64,000 bases of DNA from Stenotrophomonas bentonitica (GCF_002887735.1 NZ_PKQP01000001.1:806001-870000), one strand, 5' to 3'; positions 28,587 to 37,728 are shown, counted from the first letter of the stretch. Numbers and translations are program-made. The notes: generated by a model not told the origin, from the sequence alone.

Positions 28587-28604
28587 CGCCCCGCAATGCG
28601 GGGC
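28587..28604 (-). terminator. Hairpin between convergent araC-type and ygiW-like genes
   Basis: CGCCCCGC and GCGGGGC pair around AAT. On the minus strand it is followed by GTTT, so it may end the ygiW-like transcript. The T tract is short. Confidence 0.5.
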
Positions 28605-28623
28605 ATCCGACGGTGCAGGAGAA

Positions 28624-28989
28624 TCAGCGCGTGCCGATGATCCGCACATGCTCCACATCGATATCGGTGGGCTTGAAGCGATGCGTATCGACTTCTCCCT
28701 GCAGCTCCACCACGGTCGTCGCGCTGACGGGCTGCCGGTCGGGCAGATCCTTGTCATCGATCTCGACGTCGATCTCGCCGGTGGCATCCTTGAAGCGATA
28801 GCGTTCGTGGCCGATCTTGGCGATCAGCGTGCCCTGCAGTACGACGGGCTGGTCATCGCGCTGGTCGCGTGCTTCGGCGACGGTGGTGACCGCGCTGGTT
28901 GCGCCAGGGCCGGTGTACTGGGCATGTGCGCCGGCGCTGACCACGCTCAGCGGTGCGGCGATGAGGACTACGGCGATCAGACGATTCAT
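28624..28989 (-). CDS. ygiW: YgiW/YdeI-family periplasmic OB-fold protein
   Basis: The 121-residue precursor has a signal peptide (ending AHA near residue 23) and a bacterial OB fold: TTVAEARDQRDDQPVVLQG, LIAKIGHERYRFKDATGEI, DVEIDDKDLPD and a final GEVDTHRFKPTDIDVEHVR segment. This is the YgiW/YdeI stress-tolerance family, small periplasmic proteins linked to peroxide, cadmium and cationic peptide tolerance in enterics. Start 28989 is preferred over 29001 because the signal peptide begins at MNRLIAVV. Confidence 0.87.
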   Translation of the reverse strand: MNRLIAVVLIAAPLSVVSAGAHAQYTGPGATSAVTTVAEARDQRDDQPVVLQGTLIAKIGHERYRFKDATGEIDVEIDDKDLPDRQPVSATTVVELQGEVDTHRFKPTDIDVEHVRIIGTR

Positions 28990-29090
28990 GAGGGACTCCA
29001 TGGGCGTGAGGGTGACCGCCAAGGTTGTACCTCGATCGAAGTGAGGCCCATGCAAGAAGTACGAAAAGAGGTGACCGGCGGCGCCCAAAA

Positions 29091-29117
29091 AAAACGCCCC
29101 GCAGTGCGGGGCGTTTT
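29091..29117. terminator. Bidirectional terminator after gltA
   Basis: A 12-bp perfect stem (29091-29102 and 29106-29117), AAAACGCCCCGC with a 3-nt loop, is flanked by A and T runs on both sides. It ends gltA on the minus strand. Confidence 0.9.
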
Positions 29118-29138
29118 CATCACAACCTGCCGGGGCGA

Positions 29139-30416
29139 TCAGCCCTGGTAGTCACGCACGTCGCTGCCGGTGTAGACCTGGCGCGGACGACCGATCTTCA
29201 TTTCCGGATCGACCTGCTGTTCCAGCCAATGGGCGACCCAGCCGGAGGTACGGCCCAGGGCGAACATGACGGTGAACATTTCGGTCGGGATCTGCAGCGC
29301 CTTGTAGATGATGCCGCTGTAGAAATCGACGTTCGGGTACAGCTTGCGGGCGACGAAGTAGTCATCCTGCAGCGCGGCCTGCTCCAGCTTGACGGCCACG
29401 TCCAGCAGCGGATCCTGCACGCCCAGCTGTTCCAGCACCTTGCCGGTCATCACACCGATGACCTTGGCGCGCGGGTCGAAGTTCTTGTACACGCGGTGGC
29501 CAAAGCCCATCAGGCGGAAGCCGGAGGTCTTGTCCTTGGCCTTGAGCACGGCGGACTCGACGTTGTCGGCCGAACCGATCTCTTCGAGCATCTTCAGCAC
29601 GGCTTCGTTGGCACCGCCGTGGGCCGGACCCCACAGCGCGGTGACGCCAGCGGCGACCGACGCGTACGGGTTGGCACCCGTCGAACCGACGAGACGCACG
29701 GTCGAGGTCGAGGCGTTCTGCTCATGATCGGCGTGCAGGATGAACAGCAGATCCAGCGCCTTGACCACGTCCTGGTTCAGCTCGTACTGGCCATCGGCCG
29801 ACTCGAAGGTCTGCTTCAGGAAGCGGCTGACGTAATCCAGCGAGGTGTCCGGCTTGTTGGCCGGCAGGCCCTTGCCGTGGCGGTAGATCAGGGCCGACAG
29901 GGTCGGCACCTTGGCGATCAGGCGCACGGCGGCGTGGCGACGCTGTTCGGCGTCGGACAGATCCAGCGAGGCGTGGTAGATGCCCGACAGCTGCGCGATG
30001 GCGGCGGTCAGGATGGCCATCGGATGGGCATCCTTGGCGAAGCTGCCGATCAGCGTGTTGATCGACGGATCCACATCGGCCTCGGCGGCCAGCTCGTCGG
30101 TGAAGGCCTTCAGCTGCTCGGCGCTCGGACGCTCGCCGTTGATCAGCAGGTAGGCCACTTCGACGTAGCTCGACTTTTCCGAGAGCTGCTCGATGGGATA
30201 GCCGCGATACAGCAGCACGCCCTTGTCACCGTCGATGTAGGTGATGGCGGACTTGCAGCTGGCGGTGGCGGTGAAGCCGGAGTCGTACGTGAAGAGACCG
30301 GTTTCCTTGGTCAGCTTCGAGATATCGACGCAATCGTTGCCGAGCGTGGGTTTGATGACTGGCAGAACAACCGACTTGTCGCCGGCGTTGAGCGTGACCT
30401 GATCAAGATCGGACAC
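29139..30416 (-). CDS. gltA: Citrate synthase (type II, hexameric)
   Basis: The 425-residue enzyme condenses acetyl-CoA and oxaloacetate, the entry step of the TCA cycle. Catalytic residues lie in GPAHGGANEAVL (His), GFGHRVYKNFDPRA (His) and YPNVDFYSGIIY (Asp). The N-terminal beta domain (KSVVLPVIKPTLGNDCVDI) marks the NADH-sensitive Gram-negative type. The start is GTG at 30416 (MSDLDQVTLNAGDKS); no in-frame ATG lies near. The leader of about 80 nt begins with a strong small hairpin. Confidence 0.96.
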   Translation of the reverse strand: MSDLDQVTLNAGDKSVVLPVIKPTLGNDCVDISKLTKETGLFTYDSGFTATASCKSAITYIDGDKGVLLYRGYPIEQLSEKSSYVEVAYLLINGERPSAEQLKAFTDELAAEADVDPSINTLIGSFAKDAHPMAILTAAIAQLSGIYHASLDLSDAEQRRHAAVRLIAKVPTLSALIYRHGKGLPANKPDTSLDYVSRFLKQTFESADGQYELNQDVVKALDLLFILHADHEQNASTSTVRLVGSTGANPYASVAAGVTALWGPAHGGANEAVLKMLEEIGSADNVESAVLKAKDKTSGFRLMGFGHRVYKNFDPRAKVIGVMTGKVLEQLGVQDPLLDVAVKLEQAALQDDYFVARKLYPNVDFYSGIIYKALQIPTEMFTVMFALGRTSGWVAHWLEQQVDPEMKIGRPRQVYTGSDVRDYQG

Positions 30417-30680
30417 TGTGTGCGCTCCTCGAGGGAAGGCGCCCGCCCAAGCGCATGGGTCAGGCACGTGAAGGAAGTCCACGATCGTTATCGTGGATCC
30501 CGCCATTATCGCACAGCAACATTTTCGACGCCCTAGGACGGAAGTCGTAGACGCAGGTTCCGGGGCGCGGCGAAGGCGCTGTTGCAGCCGCCCCAAGGCA
30601 TGGCGCCCGATCACGGACACAGCGTTCCGTCGGCGGGGCGCACGGGCCTCACCTGGCGTTCAGCAATCCGGAAACAACAA
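30417..30680. other. Intergenic region holding the gltA promoter and leader
   Basis: Between gltA and the rpmE2 terminator I see a minus-strand -10-like GATAAT (30505-30510) and, at the expected transcript start, a perfect 8-bp hairpin (TCCACGAT 30478-30485; ATCGTGGA 30490-30497). No -35 box is clear. I see nothing coding in the remainder. Confidence 0.45.
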
Positions 30681-30712
30681 AAAACAACGGCCGCCAAGGC
30701 GACCGTTGTTTT
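30681..30712 (-). terminator. Terminator of rpmE2
   Basis: AAAACAACGG and CCGTTGTTTT pair on either side of an inner GC-rich loop that can extend the stem; T-rich sequence follows on the minus strand. Confidence 0.85.
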
Positions 30713-30732
30713 CATGCAGCTGCGTTGACAGC

Positions 30733-30993
30733 TCAGGCCGCGGTCGGCGCCGGCTTGCCGAAACGCTTCTGGAACTTGTCGATACGGCCGCTGGTGTCGA
30801 TCACCTTGTGCTTGCCCGTGTAGAACGGATGCGAAGCCGAGGAGATTTCAACCTTGACGAGCGGATACTCGTTGCCGTCTTCCCACTTGATCGTGTCCTT
30901 GGTGGACATGGTCGAACGGGTCAGGATCTTGAAATCAGAGGTAACGTCGTGGAAAACCACGTCGCGGTAAGCAGGATGAATATCGGCCTTCAT
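30733..30993 (-). CDS. rpmE2: 50S ribosomal protein L31, type B
   Basis: The 86-residue protein starts [16 protein letters not shown] and contains [20 protein letters not shown]. It has none of the CxxC zinc ligands of type A L31, so it is the zinc-independent B form. In many bacteria the B form replaces the zinc form under zinc limitation; I found no clear Zur box in its upstream region. It is monocistronic with a good promoter and terminator. Confidence 0.96.
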   Translation of the reverse strand: MKADIHPAYRDVVFHDVTSDFKILTRSTMSTKDTIKWEDGNEYPLVKVEISSASHPFYTGKHKVIDTSGRIDKFQKRFGKPAPTAA

Positions 30994-31032
30994 GGGCGCG
31001 CACCGTAATAAGGGCTGGTGGTCAAGAGCGGC

Positions 31033-31061
31033 ATTATAGTCCCGGCCGCCGCAAAGGGCAA
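31033..31061 (-). promoter_or_regulatory. Promoter of rpmE2
   Basis: Minus-strand TTGCCC (-35, 31056-31061) and a consensus TATAAT (-10, 31033-31038) are separated by 17 bp. The leader would be about 33 nt. Confidence 0.75.
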
Positions 31062-31105
31062 GCCGGGTCCATCAACCGTGCGAAAGGTCCGCCGCAGCGG
31101 CGTCA

Positions 31106-32041
31106 TCAGACGCCGAGTGCCGCCCTCACCTGGGCCTCGAAGCGACCCTGGTCGTAGGCCATCAGCAGCTGAGTGTTGTCAGGCTGCCCGGTCTGGCGGT
31201 TCCAGTCGACAATGGTAGCACCTCGGCTGTGCACGCCGGCCAGTTCGACGTTCAGGGGACGCGATTCGACCCGCAGGGCGCCTTCGGGCTGCAGCGCCCA
31301 GGCCATGGCCAGGGCATCGGCGGCGAACCAGCGCTCGCCGCGGCTGTCTTCGGACCACAGGCGGGTCTGGCGCGAAATCAGCTCGTAGAAGCGGGCCTTG
31401 TCGGTGTCGGCGGCCAGCCACTTCTCGACATCGGCGTGCAGCAGGCCGTGGGCGACGGTGGCCTCCCAGTCGGCCACTTCGATGTGCGGGAAGCCGGTGA
31501 ACACGACGTGCGCCGCTTCGGGGTCGAAGGCGATGTTGAACTCGGCCGCCGGGGTGATGTTGCCGTGACAGGTCACTGCCCCGCCCATCACCAGGAAGCG
31601 CTTCACGCGCTGCGGCAGGGTCGGGTCGAGCTTGAGGGCCAGGGCCAGGTTGGTCAGCGGACCCAGGGCGACCAGGAACAGCTCGCCGGCGTACTGGTGC
31701 GACAGGCGCAGGATCGCCAGCGCGGCGTGCTCGGCTTCGGCCTGGCGCTTGGCGGCCGGCAGGTTCACATCGCCAAAGCCGTCGGCGCCATGCACATGGG
31801 CGGCATCGACGGAGGGGTGCAGCAGCGGGTCGGCGGTACCGGCGTAGACCGGCACGTCGTCACGGCCAGCCACTTCGCACAGCTTCAGGGCATTGCGGAC
31901 CGTGTGGTCCAGGCCTACGTTGCCGGCGGCGATGGTCAGGCCAACGATATCGTGGCGCTCATCGGCGAAGGCCATCAACAGGGCCAGGGCGTCATCGACA
32001 CCCGGATCGGTGTCGATCAACAGCGGAATCTTCTTGGTCAT
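31106..32041 (-). CDS. Nucleoside hydrolase (IunH family)
   Basis: The 311-residue enzyme hydrolyses the N-glycosidic bond of nucleosides. The calcium-binding signature DTDPGVDDALALL is at residues 8-20, followed by GNVGLDHTVRNALKL, and the conserved VMGGAVTCHGNITPAAEFNI region. Start 32041 (MTKKIPLLIDTDPG) is standard; an ATG at 32086 would add an unrelated 15 residues. It is probably monocistronic, about 90 bp after recG. Nucleoside preference is unknown. Confidence 0.92.
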   Translation of the reverse strand: MTKKIPLLIDTDPGVDDALALLMAFADERHDIVGLTIAAGNVGLDHTVRNALKLCEVAGRDDVPVYAGTADPLLHPSVDAAHVHGADGFGDVNLPAAKRQAEAEHAALAILRLSHQYAGELFLVALGPLTNLALALKLDPTLPQRVKRFLVMGGAVTCHGNITPAAEFNIAFDPEAAHVVFTGFPHIEVADWEATVAHGLLHADVEKWLAADTDKARFYELISRQTRLWSEDSRGERWFAADALAMAWALQPEGALRVESRPLNVELAGVHSRGATIVDWNRQTGQPDNTQLLMAYDQGRFEAQVRAALGV

Positions 32042-32128
32042 CGTTGCCGTCTTGATAATCGGCAAGGGACTTTCGCACCCCGCCATGACAAATACAAGGC
32101 GGTGCCCTTGGCGCCCTGCGGCAAGGCG

Positions 32129-34240
32129 TCATGCCGACGCGTAGCGCACGGCCGTGCCGATCCAGCGCCGCACCACCTGGTCGGCCACGTCAGGCGCCTC
32201 CGCCAGCAGCCGCTCGGCCAGATCGTGCACGCCCGGGAGCAGGTCCGCATCGCGGGCCAGATCGGCCATGCGGAACCCGGCCAGGCCGGTCTGCCGCGTC
32301 CCCAGCAGTTCGCCGGGGCCACGCAGTTCCAGGTCCTTCTCCGCGATCAGGAAACCATCGTTGGTCTGCCGCATCGTCTCCAGCCGCTCGCGCGCCATGT
32401 TCGACAGCGGCGCCTGGTACAGCAGCACGCAGCGCGACACCGCCGAGCCGCGCCCTACCCGGCCGCGCAGCTGGTGCAGCTGGGCCAGCCCGAGGCGCTC
32501 GGCGTTCTCGATGATCATCAACGACGCATTGGGCACGTCCACGCCCACTTCGATCACGGTGGTGGCGACCAGCAGATCGATCTCGCCGGCCTTGAAGGCA
32601 ACCATCGTGGCCAGCTTCTCGCTCGCCTTCAGCCGCCCGTGCACGAGCCCGACGCGCACGCCGGGCAACAACGCCTGCAGCGATTCGAACGTGGCCTGGG
32701 CCGGCGTGGCATCGAGTTCTTCGCTTTCTTCGATCAGCGTGCAGACCCAGTACACCTGCTGGCCTTCGCGGCACGCCACCGCGATGCGTTCGATCAGCTC
32801 CGGGCGACGGTCGTTGTTGAGCGCCACGGTCTGCACCGGCGTGCGCCCGGGGGGCAGTTCGTCGATGGCCGACACGTCCAGATCGGCGTACTCGGACATC
32901 GCCAACGTGCGCGGAATCGGCGTGGCCGTCATCACCAGCTGGTGCGGCACGCTGCGTCCGTCGGCGCCCTTGTCGCGCAGGGCCAGGCGTTGATGCACAC
33001 CGAAGCGGTGCTGCTCATCGACGATCGCCAGCGCCAGGTCCTTGAACACCACGCTTTCCTGCATCAGCGCGTGCGTGCCGACCACCACCTGCGCCTCGCC
33101 CGAGGCGACCTCGGCCAGCACCTTGGCGCGCGCCTTGCCGGTGACCTTGCCGGCCAGCCATGCGGTGCGCACGCCCAGCGGTGCCAGCCAGGCGCGAAGA
33201 TTGTTCATGTGCTGCTCGGCCAGCAGTTCGGTCGGCGCGGCCAGCGCGACCTGCTTGCCCCGCTCCACCGCCAGCATCGCCGCCAGGGCGGCGACCACGG
33301 TCTTGCCCGAGCCGACATCGCCCTGCACCAGCCGCAGCATCGGATGCGCCTTGGCCAAGTCCTTGCGGATCTGCTCGAACACGCGCTGCTGCGCACCGGT
33401 CAACTGGAACGGCAGGCTGTCGCGCAGCTGGGCCACCAACGCGCCCTGCCCGCGCAGCGAAGGCGCGTGATGGGCCTGCAGCGCCATGCGCTGGCGGCGC
33501 AGGCTGAGGTGGTGGGCCAGCAGTTCTTCGATGGCCAGGCGGCGCTGTGCCGGGTGGCGGCCGGCGGCCAGCGCGGCCAAGTCGGCCGTCGGCGGCGGCC
33601 GGTGCACGGTCAGCAGCGCGCTGCGCAGCGACGGCAGGCCCATGCCGGACAGCCAGCCCGGCGGCACCAGTTCCAGCGTGGATTCTTCCGGCAACCGGTC
33701 CAACGCCAGCCCGATGAACTTGCGCAGGGTGGCCGGGCCGACGCCTTCGATGGCCGGGTAGACCGGGTCGAGGCTGTCGCCAAGATCGTCATCGTCGTTG
33801 ACGCCCATCACCCGGTAACTGGGGTGGACGATCTCCAGCCCGGTATGGCCGGGCTTGGCGGTGCCATAGCAGCGGATGCGCGCGCCGACGGCGAACTGCG
33901 ACACCTGCTGCGAGCGGAAATGGAAAAAGCGCAGCACCAGGGTGCCGTAGGAGTCGTCTTCGATGGCGACCTTGAGCACTGGGCGGCCACGGAAGCCGCG
34001 TTCGACCGCGCTGACCCGCCCTTCCACCTGCGCGGCCACGCCGGGCTGCAGTTGGGCGATAGTGGTCAGCCGGGTGCGGTCTTCATAACGCAGGGGCAGG
34101 TGCAGCCACAGGTCCTGCAACGAGGACAGGCCACGGGCCTCCAGCTTGGTGGCCACCGCCGGGCCGATCCCGGGAAGCATCGACAGCGATGCTTCCCCGG
34201 CCGCGGCCAGGGCCGGTGCAGGAGCCCGTGACCGTGCCAC
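32129..34240 (-). CDS. recG: RecG, ATP-dependent DNA helicase
   Basis: The 703-residue helicase remodels stalled forks and branched DNA. It has an N-terminal wedge domain (LPLRYEDRTRL; VEGRVSAVERGFRGRPVLK), Walker A GDVGSGKT, the DEQH box IVDEQHRFGVHQR, motif III MTATPIPRTL and motif VI LHQLRGRVGRG. The C-terminal hook ends RWIGTAVRYASA. The start is a GTG (bases 34238-34240); the ridA stop codon begins one base upstream, so the two genes form an operon and may be translationally coupled. Confidence 0.96.
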   Translation of the reverse strand: MARSRAPAPALAAAGEASLSMLPGIGPAVATKLEARGLSSLQDLWLHLPLRYEDRTRLTTIAQLQPGVAAQVEGRVSAVERGFRGRPVLKVAIEDDSYGTLVLRFFHFRSQQVSQFAVGARIRCYGTAKPGHTGLEIVHPSYRVMGVNDDDDLGDSLDPVYPAIEGVGPATLRKFIGLALDRLPEESTLELVPPGWLSGMGLPSLRSALLTVHRPPPTADLAALAAGRHPAQRRLAIEELLAHHLSLRRQRMALQAHHAPSLRGQGALVAQLRDSLPFQLTGAQQRVFEQIRKDLAKAHPMLRLVQGDVGSGKTVVAALAAMLAVERGKQVALAAPTELLAEQHMNNLRAWLAPLGVRTAWLAGKVTGKARAKVLAEVASGEAQVVVGTHALMQESVVFKDLALAIVDEQHRFGVHQRLALRDKGADGRSVPHQLVMTATPIPRTLAMSEYADLDVSAIDELPPGRTPVQTVALNNDRRPELIERIAVACREGQQVYWVCTLIEESEELDATPAQATFESLQALLPGVRVGLVHGRLKASEKLATMVAFKAGEIDLLVATTVIEVGVDVPNASLMIIENAERLGLAQLHQLRGRVGRGSAVSRCVLLYQAPLSNMARERLETMRQTNDGFLIAEKDLELRGPGELLGTRQTGLAGFRMADLARDADLLPGVHDLAERLLAEAPDVADQVVRRWIGTAVRYASA

Positions 34241-34241
34241 G

Positions 34242-34634
34242 TCAGGCCTGGTCGAGCACCATCACCGCATCGACTTCAAAGTTGGCGGCCTTCGGCAGAC
34301 CCGCCACTTCGATGGTCGAACGTGCCGGGAACGGCGCCTTGAAGTAATCCTGCATGACCGCATTGACCTTCGCGAACTCGCCCAGATCGGTCAGGTACAG
34401 GCCCAGGCGCACGATCTGATCCAACGAGCCGCCGGCCTCTTCGGCCACGGCCTTCAGGTTGTCGAACGCACGACGCGCCTGCGCCTCGATATCGCCTGCA
34501 CCCACGATGTCACCGGTGGCCGGATCCAGCGGAATCTGGCCCGAGAAATACACGGTATTGCCGGCACGCACAGCCTGCGAATACGGACCGATGGCCGCCG
34601 GGGCCTTGGCACTGGTAATGATCTGACGGGACAT
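34242..34634 (-). CDS. ridA: RidA, reactive imine/enamine deaminase
   Basis: The 130-residue protein hydrolyses 2-aminoacrylate and related enamines from PLP enzymes. Signatures are IGPYSQAVRAGNTVYFSGQ near the N-terminus, the substrate-binding arginine in FPARSTIEVAGLPK, and a terminal VDAVMVLD. Length is typical. It precedes recG by one base. Upstream lies a repeat array that may sit within or next to its promoter. Confidence 0.95.
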   Translation of the reverse strand: MSRQIITSAKAPAAIGPYSQAVRAGNTVYFSGQIPLDPATGDIVGAGDIEAQARRAFDNLKAVAEEAGGSLDQIVRLGLYLTDLGEFAKVNAVMQDYFKAPFPARSTIEVAGLPKAANFEVDAVMVLDQA

Positions 34635-34731
34635 GGAAGCTCCAGGGGGACAAAAATGGGCCCACCATTGTACCGCCGGACTCGCCCTCCCCGAGAAGCA
34701 TCCGAAGCCGCAATCGAAGCCGCAATCTCTA

Positions 34732-35103
34732 GTAGAGCCGACCGTTGGTCGGCTGGCCGGAAAATGACGAAGACGATTGGTCGGCTGGCCGGAAAATGAC
34801 GAAGACCGTTGGTCGGCTGGCCGACCATATCGATCATCGCCGCGCGGTGGGTGAGCAGCCGACCAACGGTCGGCTCTACCCCGGGGTGTGCCCATTGCCC
34901 GGCGATGAGGCATTGGAGCCGATCATCGCCGCGCGGTGTGCGAGCAGCCGACCAACGGTCGGCTCTACCCCCGGGGGTGTGCCCATTGCCCGGCGATGAG
35001 GCATTGGAGCCGATCATCGCCGCGCGGTGCACGGTAGCCGACCAACGGTCGGCTCTACTCCGGTGGTGCGCCAAGAGCGCCGGGGCCCATCATCGCCGCG
35101 CGG
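34732..35103. repeat. Tandem array built on SMAG/REP palindromes
   Basis: The array between ridA and spoT has two parts. From 34743 a 32-bp unit (TTGGTCGGCTGGCCGGAAAA core, at 34745, 34777 and 34809) occurs about 2.5 times. From 34831 a unit of 89-91 bp occurs almost three times, each copy with CGATCATCGCCGCGCGGT (34831, 34920, 35011, and a variant at 35088) followed by AGCCGACCAACGGTCGGCTC and CTAC (34857-34879, 34946-34968, 35036-35058). A GTAG-headed copy opens the array at 34732. No coding sequence is credible here. Bases 34635-34731 carry two CGAAGCCGCAAT repeats and otherwise nothing I can identify. Confidence 0.8.
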
Positions 35104-35111
35104 AACGCGGT

Positions 35112-37277
35112 TTATTGCCGGCGAACCGACTGCACCACCGACAACCGCCGCAGACGCCGCATCACTTCCGCCAGATGGTTCCGATCACGCACCTGGATAT
35201 TGAACGCCAGCACCGCCGCATTGAAATCGCGATCCAGGTAATCGACCCGTTCGATGTTCGAATGGCTCTGCGCGATCGCCGCCGCCAACTGGGCCAGCAC
35301 GCCGGTCCCGTTCTCCACTTCCACGATCAAGGACGTGTCGTAATCACCCGACACCGTCGTATCCCACCCGATCGGCACCCAGCGCTCGGGCGACTTGCGC
35401 AGCTCGGCCAGGTTCGGGCAATCCAGACGGTGCACCACGATGCCCTTGCCGGCGGTGTGGTAGCCCATGATGTCGTCACCCGGGATCGGCTGGCAGCAGT
35501 TGGCGAAGCTGACCACGCCGCGCTCGCTGCCATTGATCAGGATCTTCTCCTGCGAATGCTTCGAATGCGCCCCACCGCGCAGCTCGGCGTAGGCCATCAG
35601 CGCCTGCGCGGCCTGGTTGGGCATCCAGTTGCCCAGCGCCACTTCGGCCAGCAGGGCCTCCAGGCGGGGGTAGCGGTGTTCGGCCAGGAAGGCATCCAGG
35701 CGCCCCTTCGGCAGGCGCTCCAGCGAGCTGTCCATCGCCTCCAGCGCGCGGTCGAGCATGCGGTGGCCCAGCTGGACCGCGTCTTCGTGCTCCAGCTGTT
35801 TGAGCTGGTGGCGGATGGCGGTGCGCGCCTTGGAACTGACCACGAATTCCAGCCACTGCGGCTTGGGCGTGGCCGAGCGCGCGGTGATCACTTCCACCGT
35901 CTGGCCACTGACCAGCTTGGTGCGCAGCGGGACCAGCTTCTTGTCCACGCGCGAGGCCACGGCCATGTTGCCCACATCGGTGTGCACCGCGTAGGCGAAA
36001 TCGAGCGCGGTGGAGTTGCGCGGCAGGGCCAGGATCTTGCCCTTCGGGGTAAACAGGTAGACCTCGTCCGGGAACAGGTCCACCTTGACGTTGTCCAGGA
36101 ACTCCAGCGACGAACCGGCGGCGCGCTGGGAATCGATCAGTTCCACGATCCAGGCATGCGCACGGCTCTGCGCGCTGTTGGGCGAATCGCCACCGAACTT
36201 GTACGTCCAGTGCGCCGCCACACCGCGCTCGGCGATCAGGTCCATCTCTTCGGTGCGGATCTGCACCTCGATCGGCGAACCATATGGCCCGAACAACACC
36301 GTGTGCAATGACTGGTAGCCGTTGGCCTTGGGGATGGCGATGAAATCGCGGAAGCGACCGTCCAGCGGCTTGAAGGTGGCATGCACCGAGCCCAGCGCGT
36401 GATAACAGTTGGGCACGTTGCGCACCACCAACCGGAACCCGAACACATCCATCACCTGATCGAAGGATTTGTTCTCGTCGCGCATCTTGTTGTAGATGCT
36501 CCACGGCGTCTTGATGCGGCTGACCAGGCGGTGCTCCAGCCCTTCCTTGGCCAGGCGCTGGCTCAACTGCACCTCCACCTGCGCCATCGCCTCGCGGCGG
36601 ACCACCGGCTGGCTGCGGATGTGCTTTTCCAGAATGGCGTGGCGCCACGGATACAGCGCCTTGAAGCCCAGGTTCTGCAGCTCGCTCTTGACCAGGCTCA
36701 TGCCCAGCCGCTGCGCGATGGGCGCGTAGATTTCCAGCGTCTCGCGCGCGATCCGGCCACGCGCCTCGCGGCTCTGCGCGCCGAGGGTACGCATGTTGTG
36801 CAGGCGGTCGGCGAGTTTGATCATGATCACGCGCAGGTCGCGCGACATCGCCAGCAGCATCTTGCGGAAGCTCTCGGCGGCCGCTTCCTGGCGGTCGCGG
36901 AACTTCAGCTTGTCCAGCTTGGTGACACCGTCGACCAGCTCGGCCACTGCCTCGCCGAACTCGGCGGCCAGCTCTTCGCGGGTCAGCGGGGTGTCTTCGA
37001 TGGTGTCGTGCAGGATCGCCGCGATCAGCGCCTCCACGTCCAGGCCGAGCTCGGCCAGGACCTGGGCCACGGCGACCGGATGGGTGATGTAGGGCTCGCC
37101 CGACTTGCGGGTCTGGCCGGCATGCGCGGCGGCGCCTACTTCCCAGGCGCGGCGCAGCAGCGGCAGTTGGTCGGGCGGCAGATAGTGCGCTGCGCGCTCA
37201 AGCTGGAGGACATAATCGGGTACGGCCGCGCCGGCGGGCGTGGCGACCTTGGCAGTGGGGCCTGGGTTCATGCTCAA
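35112..37277 (-). CDS. spoT: Bifunctional (p)ppGpp synthetase/hydrolase
   Basis: The 721-residue enzyme makes and degrades the stringent-response alarmone. The N-terminal hydrolase domain has an intact HD motif (HDTIEDTPLT) and the ED/LADRLHNM helix. The synthetase domain shows PKANGYQSLHTVLFGPYG and EVQIRTEEMD. TGS (LFPDEVYLFTPKGKILALPR) and C-terminal ACT domains follow. The complete HD site supports SpoT rather than RelA. It lies downstream of rpoZ, the order known from E. coli (gmk-rpoZ-spoT). An alternative ATG lies two codons inside. Confidence 0.95.
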   Translation of the reverse strand: MSMNPGPTAKVATPAGAAVPDYVLQLERAAHYLPPDQLPLLRRAWEVGAAAHAGQTRKSGEPYITHPVAVAQVLAELGLDVEALIAAILHDTIEDTPLTREELAAEFGEAVAELVDGVTKLDKLKFRDRQEAAAESFRKMLLAMSRDLRVIMIKLADRLHNMRTLGAQSREARGRIARETLEIYAPIAQRLGMSLVKSELQNLGFKALYPWRHAILEKHIRSQPVVRREAMAQVEVQLSQRLAKEGLEHRLVSRIKTPWSIYNKMRDENKSFDQVMDVFGFRLVVRNVPNCYHALGSVHATFKPLDGRFRDFIAIPKANGYQSLHTVLFGPYGSPIEVQIRTEEMDLIAERGVAAHWTYKFGGDSPNSAQSRAHAWIVELIDSQRAAGSSLEFLDNVKVDLFPDEVYLFTPKGKILALPRNSTALDFAYAVHTDVGNMAVASRVDKKLVPLRTKLVSGQTVEVITARSATPKPQWLEFVVSSKARTAIRHQLKQLEHEDAVQLGHRMLDRALEAMDSSLERLPKGRLDAFLAEHRYPRLEALLAEVALGNWMPNQAAQALMAYAELRGGAHSKHSQEKILINGSERGVVSFANCCQPIPGDDIMGYHTAGKGIVVHRLDCPNLAELRKSPERWVPIGWDTTVSGDYDTSLIVEVENGTGVLAQLAAAIAQSHSNIERVDYLDRDFNAAVLAFNIQVRDRNHLAEVMRRLRRLSVVQSVRRQ

Positions 37278-37372
37278 AGACTATGCCAGCGGCGTGATAT
37301 CGGCAAACCCCTGAACAGGGAGTTTCACCTGCAACAACACGCCTGCACCGGATCCACCGGCGGCCCAAACGA

Positions 37373-37398
37373 AACAGCCCGCCAAACGGCGGGCTGTT
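37373..37398 (-). terminator. Hairpin between rpoZ and spoT
   Basis: AACAGCCCGCC and GGCGGGCTGTT form an 11-bp stem around a short loop. The T tract after it is short, so partial read-through into spoT is likely. Confidence 0.65.
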
Positions 37399-37428
37399 CG
37401 CAGCAACAACAACGGACGCGCGAGGCGA

Positions 37429-37728
37429 TCAGTCGTCGTTCTTGGACATGTCTTCGTCGGCGACGACTTCGGCAGCGGCCCATTCCAGTGCTTCACGCTC
37501 GGCACGCTCGCGCTCGGCCTTCTCGACTTCGTCGATCAGGGCGTTGTCGATCTTGCGGGCGGCAATTTCGCGCAGCGCCAGCACGGTCGGCTTGTCTTCG
37601 GTTTCGCTGTTGTCCAGGGTGGCCTGGACGCCATTGGCCAGCTGACGGGCGCGCTTGGACGCCATCATGACCAGTTCGAAACGGTTGTTCACGACTTCCA
37701 GACAATCTTCTACGGTGATGCGGGCCAT
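37429..37728 (-). CDS. rpoZ: RNA polymerase omega subunit
   Basis: The 99-residue protein carries the omega signature [20 protein letters not shown] and KRARQLANG, with the conserved [10 protein letters not shown] helix. It stabilises the beta-prime subunit and is part of the ppGpp-binding site, which fits its position between gmk and spoT. The acidic tail is usual in xanthomonads. The ATG at 37728 is the family start. Confidence 0.96.
   Translation of the reverse strand: MARITVEDCLEVVNNRFELVMMASKRARQLANGVQATLDNSETEDKPTVLALREIAARKIDNALIDEVEKAERERAEREALEWAAAEVVADEDMSKNDD

Noticed and set aside
30994..31105. Zur-controlled promoter for rpmE2
   Set aside because: The promoter is clear, but I could not find a convincing Zur palindrome in it.
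31229..34231. A 1000-codon open frame on the plus strand across the nucleoside hydrolase and recG
   Set aside because: It is the complement of two well-supported genes in high-GC DNA. It has no similarity to known proteins and is rich in His, Arg, Gln and Gly, as third-position artefacts are.
34743..35103. Possible CRISPR array at the repeats before ridA
   Set aside because: The units differ in length, the spacers are themselves repeats and no cas gene is near. The arms match the dispersed GTAG palindromes.
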